From contig NZ_CP115913.1 in the NCBI RefSeq assembly GCF_027938815.1, positions 4,126,001 through 4,190,000 of the forward strand: 64,000 nt of DNA, written 5' to 3'. This DNA comes from Oceanirhabdus sp. W0125-5. GTDB lineage: Bacteria > Bacillota > Clostridia > Clostridiales > Clostridiaceae. The position numbers and the translations under genes were made by a program. Positions 54,797 to 63,719 of the stretch are shown here, one piece after another (position 1 is the first letter of the stretch; every line of letters starts with the position of its first letter). The notes under the pieces were generated by a model, which did no database searches, was not told the origin of the DNA, and saw only the letters and a list, made by a program, of their open reading frames with translations.

Positions 54797-54825
54797 ATTG
54801 TATCACAACAAAAATACTTTGTAAA
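54797..54825 (-). promoter_or_regulatory. Promoter of rplU operon
   Basis: TTTACA (54820-54825) and TACAAT (54797-54802), 17-bp spacer, placing the start at the L21 leader. Confidence 0.8.
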
Positions 54826-54873
54826 GAATTTTATAATAAAACTTTTTAATTTTGCTATATGATTACTATTCTT

Positions 54874-56238
54874 CTAAAATACCTTATATCCAATCACGAA
54901 TTCGTCATTATAGCTTATAACTAAATCTACATTTTTGTTAAAAATTTTATTTTTTGTTTGATTAAATTCTTTTTCAAATAAACCTTTGAAAAAAGTATTA
55001 AGTTTAATATTTAATCTAGGTATGTTTTTATTTTTTTGTACCTCTATGGCACCTGCTGCATTATGAATAATTCCAAGTATCAGCTCTCTTGATTCTTCTT
55101 TATTTATCTCTCTTTTGCTACATAGGTCACTTTCATAAATATCATCTAAGATTTCATATAAAGTTACCCCTTTTCTATTTCTAGCTATCTCCACCAAACC
55201 TAGTTCTCTATTAAAAAACACCTTGCTTTTAACGGTATCTTCATTCATCTTCTCACTTATTTTCTCTGCAAGAGCTATAATCTCATCTTTGCGATCAAAG
55301 TTAACAAAATCTATAATTATCATTCCATTTAGATTTCTCTTCAATATCTCTCTGCAAATAAATTCAGCATTTTTATCATTAACAATTGATTTATCTACAT
55401 TGCCGCTATTTATATCGATGGAGTACAACGCCTCTCCTCTATCAATCACCATACTCCCGCCTTCTGGCAGGCTAACTTTCCTCTTGTAACTATTTACAAC
55501 ATCACTAATAAAGTCTCCTATTTTGAGTCCTTCAAGTTCTTTATTTGTTATATATTCATCTCTATCTTTACCATTGATTTTTGTTAAATAAGAGGACTGT
55601 ACAACAGTACACTCTTCTTTCTCGCCCCTAATTACTCTACCTAACATTCCTCCACTGTCATATATTTTTCCTACCTTATTCCAATACTGACCTTTTCTCT
55701 TTACTTCCCTCAAAATATTTAGACTCTCTTCTAAATCACCTTTCAGTACTTCTGTATCATCACAATTCTTAATGTTACTCCTAACTAAAATCTCACCATC
55801 AAAATCCCTGGAATATTCTTTAAGGATATTCCACAATTCCTCTCTTATTTCATCCTTACTCATACTTCTGCTCACAGAAATTTTTTTACGTCCGTTCTTT
55901 CCCACAATATATTTACCTGGTACAGTGTATCCTAAAGATACCTTCGCGCCTTTTTCACCTTTTTCTCCTCGTATAATCTCACAAGTAACATACTCACCCT
56001 TTGATACCTTCTCAAATTTCTTTAAAGGCAAAATAGCATTCTTATCACATCCTATATTAACAAAAGCATTTTTCCCACTTTTATCAATGGATTCTATTCT
56101 CCCTATATGTATATTTCCTTCACTAGCTCCACCTTCAATTGTTGGTTCAAAAAAATTTTGAACCAATTCATTATCCTGATATATTCCTATATATTTATAT
56201 TTATTACTTTCAAAAATTCTAATTTCTCTCAAGTTCAT
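54874..56238 (-). CDS. rng: Ribonuclease E/G family protein
   Basis: 454 residues. S1-like RNA-binding part near the N-terminus (GRIESIDKSGKNAFVNIG) and a catalytic core with the two metal-binding aspartates in YSIDINSGNVDKS and MIIIDFVNF. It cleaves single-stranded RNA, including rRNA precursors. I do not see the CPxC zinc-link cysteines of RNase E, and the sequence is diverged, but the length fits RNase G. Standard neighbour of rplU in clostridia. Confidence 0.88.
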   Translation of the reverse strand: MNLREIRIFESNKYKYIGIYQDNELVQNFFEPTIEGGASEGNIHIGRIESIDKSGKNAFVNIGCDKNAILPLKKFEKVSKGEYVTCEIIRGEKGEKGAKVSLGYTVPGKYIVGKNGRKKISVSRSMSKDEIREELWNILKEYSRDFDGEILVRSNIKNCDDTEVLKGDLEESLNILREVKRKGQYWNKVGKIYDSGGMLGRVIRGEKEECTVVQSSYLTKINGKDRDEYITNKELEGLKIGDFISDVVNSYKRKVSLPEGGSMVIDRGEALYSIDINSGNVDKSIVNDKNAEFICREILKRNLNGMIIIDFVNFDRKDEIIALAEKISEKMNEDTVKSKVFFNRELGLVEIARNRKGVTLYEILDDIYESDLCSKREINKEESRELILGIIHNAAGAIEVQKNKNIPRLNIKLNTFFKGLFEKEFNQTKNKIFNKNVDLVISYNDEFVIGYKVF

Positions 56239-56475
56239 TCACCTCCCCATGATTATATCATAAAAGTTTTCTCATCTCTTTAAGAAACCATTCAAAAATT
56301 AGTCTTTGTTTTCATTCAATTGTTTACCAAAAAAATCCAAATCATCATAGCTCATATTCCATAATAATAAAACATCTATGGCTATGCTATTTATTATTTG
56401 ATTTGCTGCATTATTGTATCAATTATTTACTATTAATAATTACCTAAAATTTATTACTAACTTTCATTTATTAAA

Positions 56476-57000
56476 CTACACTAAATTTTCACCATATAAT
56501 GTCATTGTATATGAATTAAACTTTGGGTTCTTTACATGCTCTTTAAGCACGTCTTTCACAAACCCTACTTTTTCATAGCATCTAATTGCACTTTTATTAA
56601 ACTCAAATACTCCTAATACAACTTTTTTAAACCCAAACTCCTCAACAGCTATCTTAACAATTTCCCTAAGAGATTTTTCCCCATATCCATTTCCCCTATA
56701 AGATTCTTCTATTAAGAATCTTCCAATAACAGCTATTTCAGGATTATTTTCAGGAAGAAATAATTCTATTGTTCCTATCATTTCCCTAGTATTCTCTAAT
56801 ACAATCTTATAAATATATATCTTAGATTTTAAATTTTTATCTTCTAATCTAGTTATAATCTGTTCTTCTGTTATAGGATATGTATAGTAACTCCCAGCCC
56901 ACTGCATTAAAAAATCCGCATCTTTATCTTTGTTCCAATCTAAAATATTTATGATATCTTCTTTTTCCAAAGCTATTAATTTGACCATTTCTCTACTCAC
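56476..57000 (-). CDS. GNAT-family N-acetyltransferase (RimJ/RimL-like)
   Basis: 174 residues. Acetyl-CoA-binding motif A ESYRGNGYGEKSLREIV (about 117-133) and a KVVLGVFEFNKSAIRCYEKV motif B. Such enzymes acetylate amines on proteins or small molecules; the substrate is unknown. First of a set of accessory genes inserted between rng and the DUF2344 gene. Confidence 0.88.
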   Translation of the reverse strand: MSREMVKLIALEKEDIINILDWNKDKDADFLMQWAGSYYTYPITEEQIITRLEDKNLKSKIYIYKIVLENTREMIGTIELFLPENNPEIAVIGRFLIEESYRGNGYGEKSLREIVKIAVEEFGFKKVVLGVFEFNKSAIRCYEKVGFVKDVLKEHVKNPKFNSYTMTLYGENLV

Positions 57001-57025
57001 TCCTTTATATATTAATCTCTACAAG

Positions 57026-57133
57026 ATAGCTCTCTTTTTTAAGATAATGTTGAAAACTTTTTTTGTATCCTAACCCTTATTATACCATTAAGACTTAGAG
57101 TATTTTCAACATCTTTTTAAAAAAGAGAGCTAT
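57026..57133. repeat. Palindromic full form of the ~40-bp repeat (MITE-like), copy 5
   Basis: 108 bp. Ends are inverted repeats of about 31 bp (ATAGCTCTCTTTTTTAA ... TTGAAAA at left; its complement at right) around a short unpaired centre. It shows that the dispersed motif elsewhere is one arm of a palindromic element. Confidence 0.8.
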
Positions 57134-57271
57134 GTTAAAATTATATTTATAAAAAAACACACCACCTTACAAGAAGCGATGTGTATCTATTCTTATTTTT
57201 TATTCAAACTTCACTTCCAGAATGGGATGTCTTCTTTAGTAGTTTTTTTAATCTCTACTACCCATACATTA

Positions 57272-57418
57272 TTAATCCTCACTTTCAATTAACGCTACAA
57301 ACAAATGACTTTTTTCTCCTGGAATTTTATACATACCTAGCCCATTTAAATAATTCACTGCCATCGCTGTAATTTCATAACATCTATCAATGAATTCATT
57401 AAACTGTTCATCTGTCAT
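57272..57418 (-). CDS. Small protein of unknown function (48 residues)
   Basis: Open frame beginning MTDEQFNEFIDRCYEITA and ending HLFVALIESED; helical and acidic with a sensible amino-acid composition. AGGAT precedes the ATG. It may be a real small gene or the rest of a longer one. Not recognised. Confidence 0.4.
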   Translation of the reverse strand: MTDEQFNEFIDRCYEITAMAVNYLNGLGMYKIPGEKSHLFVALIESED

Positions 57419-57522
57419 TAGTAACACATCCTGTCTATTTTATTTATACTCATTTGCTTTTTATATCTGATTAATAAACAAAGTATTGCGAATATTATAG
57501 AAAAAAATAATTCAATGTATTA

Positions 57523-58287
57523 TTATTTTGTGTTATATGAAGCACGTCCTGCTTCTGCTGAAAACAAATGTCTGAAACCTGCCTCATAGCAAAGTCTTTC
57601 TGAAGTTTCATGCGCTGGCCATTGAAAACAATTCATTAAATAATTTTCTCTACAATAATCCGTCACATAAGAAAGAAGTTCTCTTGCATATCCCTTTTTT
57701 CTGTAACCTTTTGAGATAATTATATAGTCAAATCTACAGCAATCATATTCAGAAATATGAAAATATGTAATAGCAACAGCTTTATTTTCTTTATATCCAA
57801 CAAAAACCCTATATTTATTAGAATTTATACCGTTTTTTATAACCTCTATTTCATGACTCTCATTGGATGGAATGCAGATATCCATCGCAATACGTTCATC
57901 CCATTCAGTAATTAATTTAATCTCAAGATTATTACTGCTTTTTATATTATTTTCAGCAGTCAATACCATAAAATTATTAGGACCTTCAATCCATATAGAA
58001 TATCCATGTTTTTTAAATATGGTTTCCTTTTCTTTAAAATATCCTTCGTCTTCCACAGCTTGATAAATATTTGGAGCTATATTCATTTTAGTATAAAATT
58101 CTGTTATAAAATCAAGCACTAAACCTAAGTCCTCTATTTTATTTCTATAGATAACTGCATGATTGCTATCGTATGAGTTTTTATTTTGTTCATTATAGAA
58201 CAGTATCCCAAAATCTCTTTCTTCAAATTTAGAAAATGTTTTCGGAAACATATCTTCTTCAATCTTGATAACTTTAATGTTATTCAT
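57523..58287 (-). CDS. GNAT-family N-acetyltransferase
   Basis: 254 residues from the ATG at 58287 (GGGAAGGGG upstream). The C-terminal half carries the acetyl-CoA site ISKGYRKKGYARELLSYV (about 205-222) and WPAHETSERLCYEAGF. The N-terminal half resembles a second, degenerate GNAT domain. Substrate unknown. It begins 26 bp after the VOC gene stop. Confidence 0.83.
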   Translation of the reverse strand: MNNIKVIKIEEDMFPKTFSKFEERDFGILFYNEQNKNSYDSNHAVIYRNKIEDLGLVLDFITEFYTKMNIAPNIYQAVEDEGYFKEKETIFKKHGYSIWIEGPNNFMVLTAENNIKSSNNLEIKLITEWDERIAMDICIPSNESHEIEVIKNGINSNKYRVFVGYKENKAVAITYFHISEYDCCRFDYIIISKGYRKKGYARELLSYVTDYCRENYLMNCFQWPAHETSERLCYEAGFRHLFSAEAGRASYNTK

Positions 58288-58313
58288 TGTTTTCCCCTTC
58301 CCATTTTTTTTAA

Positions 58314-58703
58314 TCACTCGTTAGATGAAACAATTTCAATAAGATTACCTTCTGGATCAGCAACATAAGCTTCTCGCAGACCATATGGCTTGGTATCAGG
58401 TTTACTAACAGGTTCTGCACCTGCTTTTAATAATCGTTCATACTCCTTGTCCACATCTTCGTATTTTGGAACCCCAAAGGATAGCTGCATTGTACCATTT
58501 AATCCCTTAGGATAAGAAATTGGTATTGATGATAAGTTTTCCCTTTCACCTCTTGTACATAAATTAAAGAAAAACCCGTCTTCCGTTACAAATCCAGCAA
58601 AACCATCCATTTCAATATTTTGTTTCATATTCATTACATCCCTATAGAAATTCACCATTACATCCAAGTTTTCTACAAAGAAACCTATAGCTCCCAATTT
58701 CAT
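58314..58703 (-). CDS. VOC/glyoxalase-fold protein
   Basis: 129 residues. Vicinal oxygen chelate fold: NLDVMVNFYRDVMNM at the start and EAYVADPEGNLIEIVSSN at the end, with the conserved DPEGN turn and metal-binding Glu. Members include resistance proteins and isomerases; the substrate cannot be told. Confidence 0.85.
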   Translation of the reverse strand: MKLGAIGFFVENLDVMVNFYRDVMNMKQNIEMDGFAGFVTEDGFFFNLCTRGERENLSSIPISYPKGLNGTMQLSFGVPKYEDVDKEYERLLKAGAEPVSKPDTKPYGLREAYVADPEGNLIEIVSSNE

Positions 58704-58786
58704 CTTAACTCCCCCTCTAATTTAAATTATCAGACCCTTGCTATAATATTTCATTTTTATAATTTTGATTTATTCTTAGCTAAATC

Positions 58787-59233
58787 CTATTCAATCTCCC
58801 CATTATAGTTACCTGTGATTTCTAACTGATTTCCATCTGGATCTTCAATTGTGAATAAATAATAAGGTGCTGCAACATTTAGATACATAATTGGTGATAC
58901 TTGACCTATATTTAAGTTTTTAAGTCTTTCATACTCTTCATTTAAATCATCAACATAAAAATTTAAAACAAAATTATTACCATAAGTTATTTTATAATCT
59001 TTATATCTTTTTAAGTATTCTTTACTATAAATCCCTTCCAAACTTTCACCACTATTCATCTTTTCGTCATCATACTTTTGATTCATAAGAGCAATACATT
59101 TACCTCCAAAATCAAACTGCGCCCATCTATTAAAATTTTGAGAACTAACCTTCATTTCAAGCAACTTTTCGTAAAAATCAAGTGACTTCTCCATGTCTTT
59201 TACATATAAATATGTTGAACCTAATTTTAGCAT
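58787..59233 (-). CDS. VOC/glyoxalase-fold protein
   Basis: 148 residues. Same fold as its neighbour: VKDMEKSLDFYEKLLEM near the start and FTIEDPDGNQLEITGNY at the end. GGAGGGATT lies before the ATG. Function unknown. Adjacent to another VOC gene, probably from duplication or joint transfer. Confidence 0.85.
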   Translation of the reverse strand: MLKLGSTYLYVKDMEKSLDFYEKLLEMKVSSQNFNRWAQFDFGGKCIALMNQKYDDEKMNSGESLEGIYSKEYLKRYKDYKITYGNNFVLNFYVDDLNEEYERLKNLNIGQVSPIMYLNVAAPYYLFTIEDPDGNQLEITGNYNGEIE

Positions 59234-59288
59234 TTATAAATCCCTCCAATATTTTTAAATAACCTCTTTTATTTTTTGTTATATATCT

Positions 59289-59885
59289 TTATTTAAAATA
59301 AATTTTAAGTACTAGTCCCCAACCTGCTGATTTTACTTCATCTTCAATGCTTTTTCCTCCAATAGCAAAGGAACCTTCCTTTGCAATTAACCCCCAGACA
59401 GTAATTTCTTCACTATCACTTACTTTGAGTTCATCCTTTAACTCAACAAGTCCATAACCCCAATCTTTTTCAAATCTATTTATACTTTGCGCTCCTCCAC
59501 CATATCCCTCATCATCACCAATAAATGATTTCAGTATCATAGAATCCGATTTCTTAAAATCAGCACCAAGTCTGTCCATTAATAAAATAGTAATTTCTCC
59601 ATCAAATTCATTTTTATCAATAAATGTTGAAGTTACATTTTGCAACTCCTTTATTTTTCCATTCTCCCATAGCTCATATTTAAGACATATGTTGTCCTTT
59701 TTACCATGATATTTAACTTTAATATTTCCTGTAATCATGTCAAAATGAGATTCTAACTTTTTAGCTTTGCCTTCAAAAAGTTTACTAGGAATCACTTTAA
59801 CATTATTTTCAGAAACATCATTCTTCATAGTACATCCCACATTTATAAATAATAAAATAAAAATAAAATAATAAATTTTTTTCAT
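59289..59885 (-). CDS. Lipoprotein of unknown function
   Basis: 198 residues from the ATG at 59885 (GGGGAAATT upstream). Lipobox IFILLFINVGC with Cys about residue 18. The mature part is beta-rich (LESHFDMITGNIKVKYHGKK), resembling immunoglobulin-like or cell-surface stress proteins. No family recognised. A truncated ~40-bp repeat element lies just upstream and reaches close to its ribosome site. Confidence 0.65.
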   Translation of the reverse strand: MKKIYYFIFILLFINVGCTMKNDVSENNVKVIPSKLFEGKAKKLESHFDMITGNIKVKYHGKKDNICLKYELWENGKIKELQNVTSTFIDKNEFDGEITILLMDRLGADFKKSDSMILKSFIGDDEGYGGGAQSINRFEKDWGYGLVELKDELKVSDSEEITVWGLIAKEGSFAIGGKSIEDEVKSAGWGLVLKIYFK

Positions 59886-59907
59886 TACTAATTTCCCCAT
59901 TATATTA

Positions 59908-59986
59908 AACTTTTTTTGTATTGCATACCTTATTATACCATCATAACTCGTCCTATTTTCAACATCTTTTTAAAAAAGAGAGCTAT
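59908..59986. repeat. Truncated copy of the palindromic repeat, copy 6
   Basis: About 79 bp matching the centre and right arm of 57026-57133 (ACTTTTTTTGTAT ... CTTATTATACCAT ... right arm) but without the left arm. It lies in the leader of the lipoprotein gene. Confidence 0.75.
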
Positions 59987-60070
59987 ATAAAAAACTTTTA
60001 CTAATAAAACTACACACCACTTTTCTGAAAGTGATGCGTAGCAACTTTTATCCTATTTTTCCCCAATTAA

Positions 60071-60097
60071 AAAGGCTCTGACCTAAGTCAGAACCCT
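60071..60097 (-). terminator. Terminator after DUF2344 gene
   Basis: Stem GGTTCTGACTTAG / CTAAGTCAGAGCC-type with T5 on the minus strand. Confidence 0.82.
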
Positions 60098-60131
60098 CCT
60101 AATATATTCTTTATTATTTTTTCTATAATCT

Positions 60132-60827
60132 TTACTTAAAGTATCTTTCTAATTCAACAAGAGTACCATCCTTATCAGCATACATTTCATTTCTTTCAAC
60201 ATATACAAATGCATCTGTATCAACACCCTCTATGTTTTTCGAAATATACTCACCTAAAAGGTTTGCTGATAGATTAGATCTGCTTCCACAGTTAACAAGA
60301 GCGTTTAGTATTAGCGAATCTTCCATAGGCCAGAATTTCAAATCTTTAATTAAAGGCTTTATGTCAGCTTCTTTCTTACCTTTCTTACTCTTCTTAAGAG
60401 TTATGAAGCTCTCCTTCTTCATAAGTTCTTTAAGTGATTCTTCTGCTTTTTTAGCATCAGTACACTTTAATTTGATTGCATATCTTGCAGCATCAATAAG
60501 AGCCATAGCTTGTGGTGCTTTTTTCTCTGTTTTTACCTTGCAGGCATTTAAGAATTTAATTCCACTAACTGTAACCTCATTTAATCTGTTAACTAATTCT
60601 TTCTCATCCATTTCTGTCTCTAATACAAGGTCAAGATATTCACCTTTTGAACTCATACCAACTGATAATGGCTGAGCTATAGACATTATGATATGAGGGT
60701 TGAATCCCTGTGAAAATGCAACATCTATCTCGCTTCTTCTTATTAATCTTTGTATTGTTTTCATTAAATCAAGATGCGCTAAAAACTTTAGCTTATCTTC
60801 TTTAGTATATTTAATCAAGTAACGCAT
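60132..60827 (-). CDS. DUF2344 (TIGR03936) radical SAM-linked protein
   Basis: 231 residues from the ATG at 60827: MRYLIKYTKEDKLKFLAHLD. Contains FSQGFNPHIIMSIAQPLSVG, typical of this family. It always pairs with the TIGR03960 radical SAM protein, whose 3' end it overlaps, and is thought to act with it. The reaction is not known. Confidence 0.9.
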   Translation of the reverse strand: MRYLIKYTKEDKLKFLAHLDLMKTIQRLIRRSEIDVAFSQGFNPHIIMSIAQPLSVGMSSKGEYLDLVLETEMDEKELVNRLNEVTVSGIKFLNACKVKTEKKAPQAMALIDAARYAIKLKCTDAKKAEESLKELMKKESFITLKKSKKGKKEADIKPLIKDLKFWPMEDSLILNALVNCGSRSNLSANLLGEYISKNIEGVDTDAFVYVERNEMYADKDGTLVELERYFK

Positions 60828-62670
60828 TCTCGAAGCACGCTCCTTCCCCAAATGATGTATTAACTCCACAACCAAGACACACTTCTCTACAATCTGGTGA
60901 AGTTAAAGCAGCTTTAGCTTTTTCATTTTCATCAATAAGGAATTGCTTTTTCACACCGATATCGATGAAATCCCATGGAAGAACCTCATCATAGCTTCTC
61001 TCTCTATACGCATAGAACTCACCATCGACTCCACAATCTTCCATAGCTTGCTTCCATATATCAAATTTGAAGTGTTCACTCCATCCATCAAACTTTGCAC
61101 CTAACTCATATGCACGTATGATTACATCACATATTCTTCTATCTCCACGTGCCACAACAGCTTCCATGAATGATACATCTGATGCGTGATAGTTATAATT
61201 TATAGCTTTTCTTTTAATGCTGTCCTTAAGTGCATAAATTTTCTTAAGTACGCTCTCTTTTCTTTCTTGAGGTGCCCACTGGAAAGGAGTGAATGGCTTA
61301 GGAACAAGTATAGATGTACTAAGTGTAACTGTAAGCCCTTTTTTTCTTTCCTCTTTAGGAACAGCATAATAAGCATCAACTACCTTGCTACCTAATTCAC
61401 CTATTCCCAATACATCATCAAGATTCTCATATGGAAGTCCTACGATGAAGTATAACTTAACTCTTGACCAACCTGCCTTGAAAGCACTGCTTGTTGCATT
61501 TATTAAATCTTCTTCAGTAACATTCTTATTTATTACATCTCTCATTCTTTGTGATCCTGCTTCAGGAGCTAAAGTAAGTCCTGTTTTTCTTACCTTTTGA
61601 ATCTCCTTTAAAAGATCAACAGAGAAAGAATCTATTCTTATTGATGGAAGAGAAATACCAACTCTTTTTTGTTCAAATTTTTGAGTAAATTTATTAATAA
61701 GGTTAGTAATATCAGAATAATCACAGATACTTAATGATATCAGTGAAGTCTCATTATATCCTGTTTCCTTTAATAACTCTTCAGCTTGTTTTAATAAAGT
61801 CTCTGTCTTTCTCTCTCTTACAGGTCTGTATATAATACCTGCTTGACAAAATCTGCATCCTCTTGTACATCCTCTGAATGCCTCAAGTGTTACTCTGTCA
61901 TGGACAACTTCAGTGAATGGTACAATAAGTTTATTAGGGAATTCTGCCTCATCAAAATCTAAAACTATTCTCTTCTTAACTGTAGCTGGAACATCCTCAT
62001 ATAAAGGCTTGAATTCTTTAATTGTTCCATCCTCATTGTAATCAACAGTGTATAAGCTTGGAACATAGAAACCTTCAATATTACTTGCTTCTCTTAAAAA
62101 TTCCTTCTTGCTCTTTCCTTCTGATTTACACTTTTTATATAAATCAAGAAGATCATTAAGCATCTCTTCTCCCTCACCTAATGCAACTATGTCAACAATA
62201 TCATATAATGTTTCAGGATTATAAGCACAAGGTCCACCAGCAAGGATTATTGGTTCTTCCTCTCCTCTTTGTGATGCTCTTAGTGTTATTCCTGACATAT
62301 CCATCATATTTAGAATATTTGTATAACTCATCTCATATTGCAGAGTGAAGTTTACTATATCAAATTGTTCAAGGGGATCTTTAGTTTCAAGAGCATATAA
62401 AGGAATATTATTTTCCCTCATTTCCTTCTCCATATCCATCCATGGAGCATATACTCTCTCACAATAAGTATCTTCTCTTTGGTTTAATGTATAGTATAAA
62501 ATCTTACTTCCTAGATGTGACATTCCAACTTCATAAACATCTGGGAAACAAAAAGCAAATCTTATATCAACAGAATTTTTATCTTTTTCAATTGAATTTA
62601 ATTCTCCCCCAATATATCTAACGGGTTTTTCCACACGACTTAATATTTCATCAGTGATTCTGTTCATCAT
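60811..62670 (-). CDS. TIGR03960-family B12-binding radical SAM protein
   Basis: 619 residues. N-terminal cobalamin-binding-like domain (ILAGGPCAYNPETLYDIVD), then the radical SAM motif GCTRGCRFCQAG with three cysteines for the 4Fe-4S cluster. LTLAPEAGSQRMR and VKLYFIVGLPYE follow. The C-terminus has CREVCLGCGVN. The pathway is unknown; the gene is conserved beside DUF2344, rng and rplU in clostridia. Confidence 0.92.
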   Translation of the reverse strand: MMNRITDEILSRVEKPVRYIGGELNSIEKDKNSVDIRFAFCFPDVYEVGMSHLGSKILYYTLNQREDTYCERVYAPWMDMEKEMRENNIPLYALETKDPLEQFDIVNFTLQYEMSYTNILNMMDMSGITLRASQRGEEEPIILAGGPCAYNPETLYDIVDIVALGEGEEMLNDLLDLYKKCKSEGKSKKEFLREASNIEGFYVPSLYTVDYNEDGTIKEFKPLYEDVPATVKKRIVLDFDEAEFPNKLIVPFTEVVHDRVTLEAFRGCTRGCRFCQAGIIYRPVRERKTETLLKQAEELLKETGYNETSLISLSICDYSDITNLINKFTQKFEQKRVGISLPSIRIDSFSVDLLKEIQKVRKTGLTLAPEAGSQRMRDVINKNVTEEDLINATSSAFKAGWSRVKLYFIVGLPYENLDDVLGIGELGSKVVDAYYAVPKEERKKGLTVTLSTSILVPKPFTPFQWAPQERKESVLKKIYALKDSIKRKAINYNYHASDVSFMEAVVARGDRRICDVIIRAYELGAKFDGWSEHFKFDIWKQAMEDCGVDGEFYAYRERSYDEVLPWDFIDIGVKKQFLIDENEKAKAALTSPDCREVCLGCGVNTSFGEGACFENALLD

Positions 62671-62806
62671 TTTCCTCCTGTATATGTGTATTCATTATAA
62701 TATAATATCACAAGCACCATAAGAGGTAAAGTATATATAATCTCATCACTTCAAAACCCTGCTATATTCCTGATTAAAGCTATTTATTTACCAAAATATT
62801 TCTGTT

Positions 62807-63652
62807 TTATAAAGTCTTTAAGAATTCTCTTAAGGTCACATTACCGAAATTCTTCAATCCTTTTATAAGTTCATCTTCATAGAACATATCCACTACCTGC
62901 ATATCATCATTAAGAACTAAAAATGTGCTAAATCTATACTTGTCTACATAGCCCATTGCATCAAGCAAATCAATATTTTCATGAATGCATATTGTTCTAC
63001 CCTCAATATATTTCTTTTTTTTGAACCTGACTTTTTTTCTCACCATATCCCCCATTATTAAAAATGCTGATTTTTTCATCTCACTATATGATGCTAAAAT
63101 TATAAATAGTGTTATAAGCCCAAATGTAATATTCTTTTCCCCACTAAAAATAACTATAAAATAAAAAAGCATAAAAACTATGCCTATTATTAAACTAATT
63201 GTATATGCAATCCTATTAGCTTTCTTGAAATTCATCTTACACCCTAAGATTCCTCGTAATACCCTTCCCCCATCTAATGGATATGCAGGTATCAAATTAA
63301 ACAGCCCCAATGTCAAGTTGCTATAAAACAGCATTTTGTATACCTCAACACCCCTATTCCCATTCCAAAGGACAAAAGAAATAATTGCCAGAATGAGATT
63401 GAAACAGGGGCCAGCAATACTTATAATAATATCTTCACGAGGAGTAACATCATTTAAACTATCCATTTTTAATACTAACCCAATAAAAATAAACCTTATC
63501 TTCCCTTTGTCATATCCCAATATCCTTGCTGTAATATAATGTACTAATTCATGAAGGAAAACCAGGAGAAATGCTATAAGAATCTGCCCATGAAATCCCA
63601 AGATTACCAATAAGAGAATATACGCCACAATAACCAAAAATTTCCTAAACAT
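62807..63652 (-). CDS. spoIVFB: Site-2 protease, SpoIVFB-like (M50 family)
   Basis: 281 residues with several membrane helices. Zinc motif FLHELVHYITA (HExxH) in the second helix and NLIPAYPLDGGRVLRG with the third ligand. C-terminal CBS-like domain (about 215-281). SpoIVFB cuts pro-sigma-K in the mother cell during sporulation. Placed upstream of rplU and after a SpoIVFA/M23-type gene, as in Bacillus, so this identity is likely though not proven. Confidence 0.85.
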   Translation of the reverse strand: MFRKFLVIVAYILLLVILGFHGQILIAFLLVFLHELVHYITARILGYDKGKIRFIFIGLVLKMDSLNDVTPREDIIISIAGPCFNLILAIISFVLWNGNRGVEVYKMLFYSNLTLGLFNLIPAYPLDGGRVLRGILGCKMNFKKANRIAYTISLIIGIVFMLFYFIVIFSGEKNITFGLITLFIILASYSEMKKSAFLIMGDMVRKKVRFKKKKYIEGRTICIHENIDLLDAMGYVDKYRFSTFLVLNDDMQVVDMFYEDELIKGLKNFGNVTLREFLKTL

Positions 63653-63719
63653 TCTCCCTCCTTAATAGTATTAAAATTACTCTATTAACTATATCTAAAT
63701 AGTTTCACATAAAAATACC

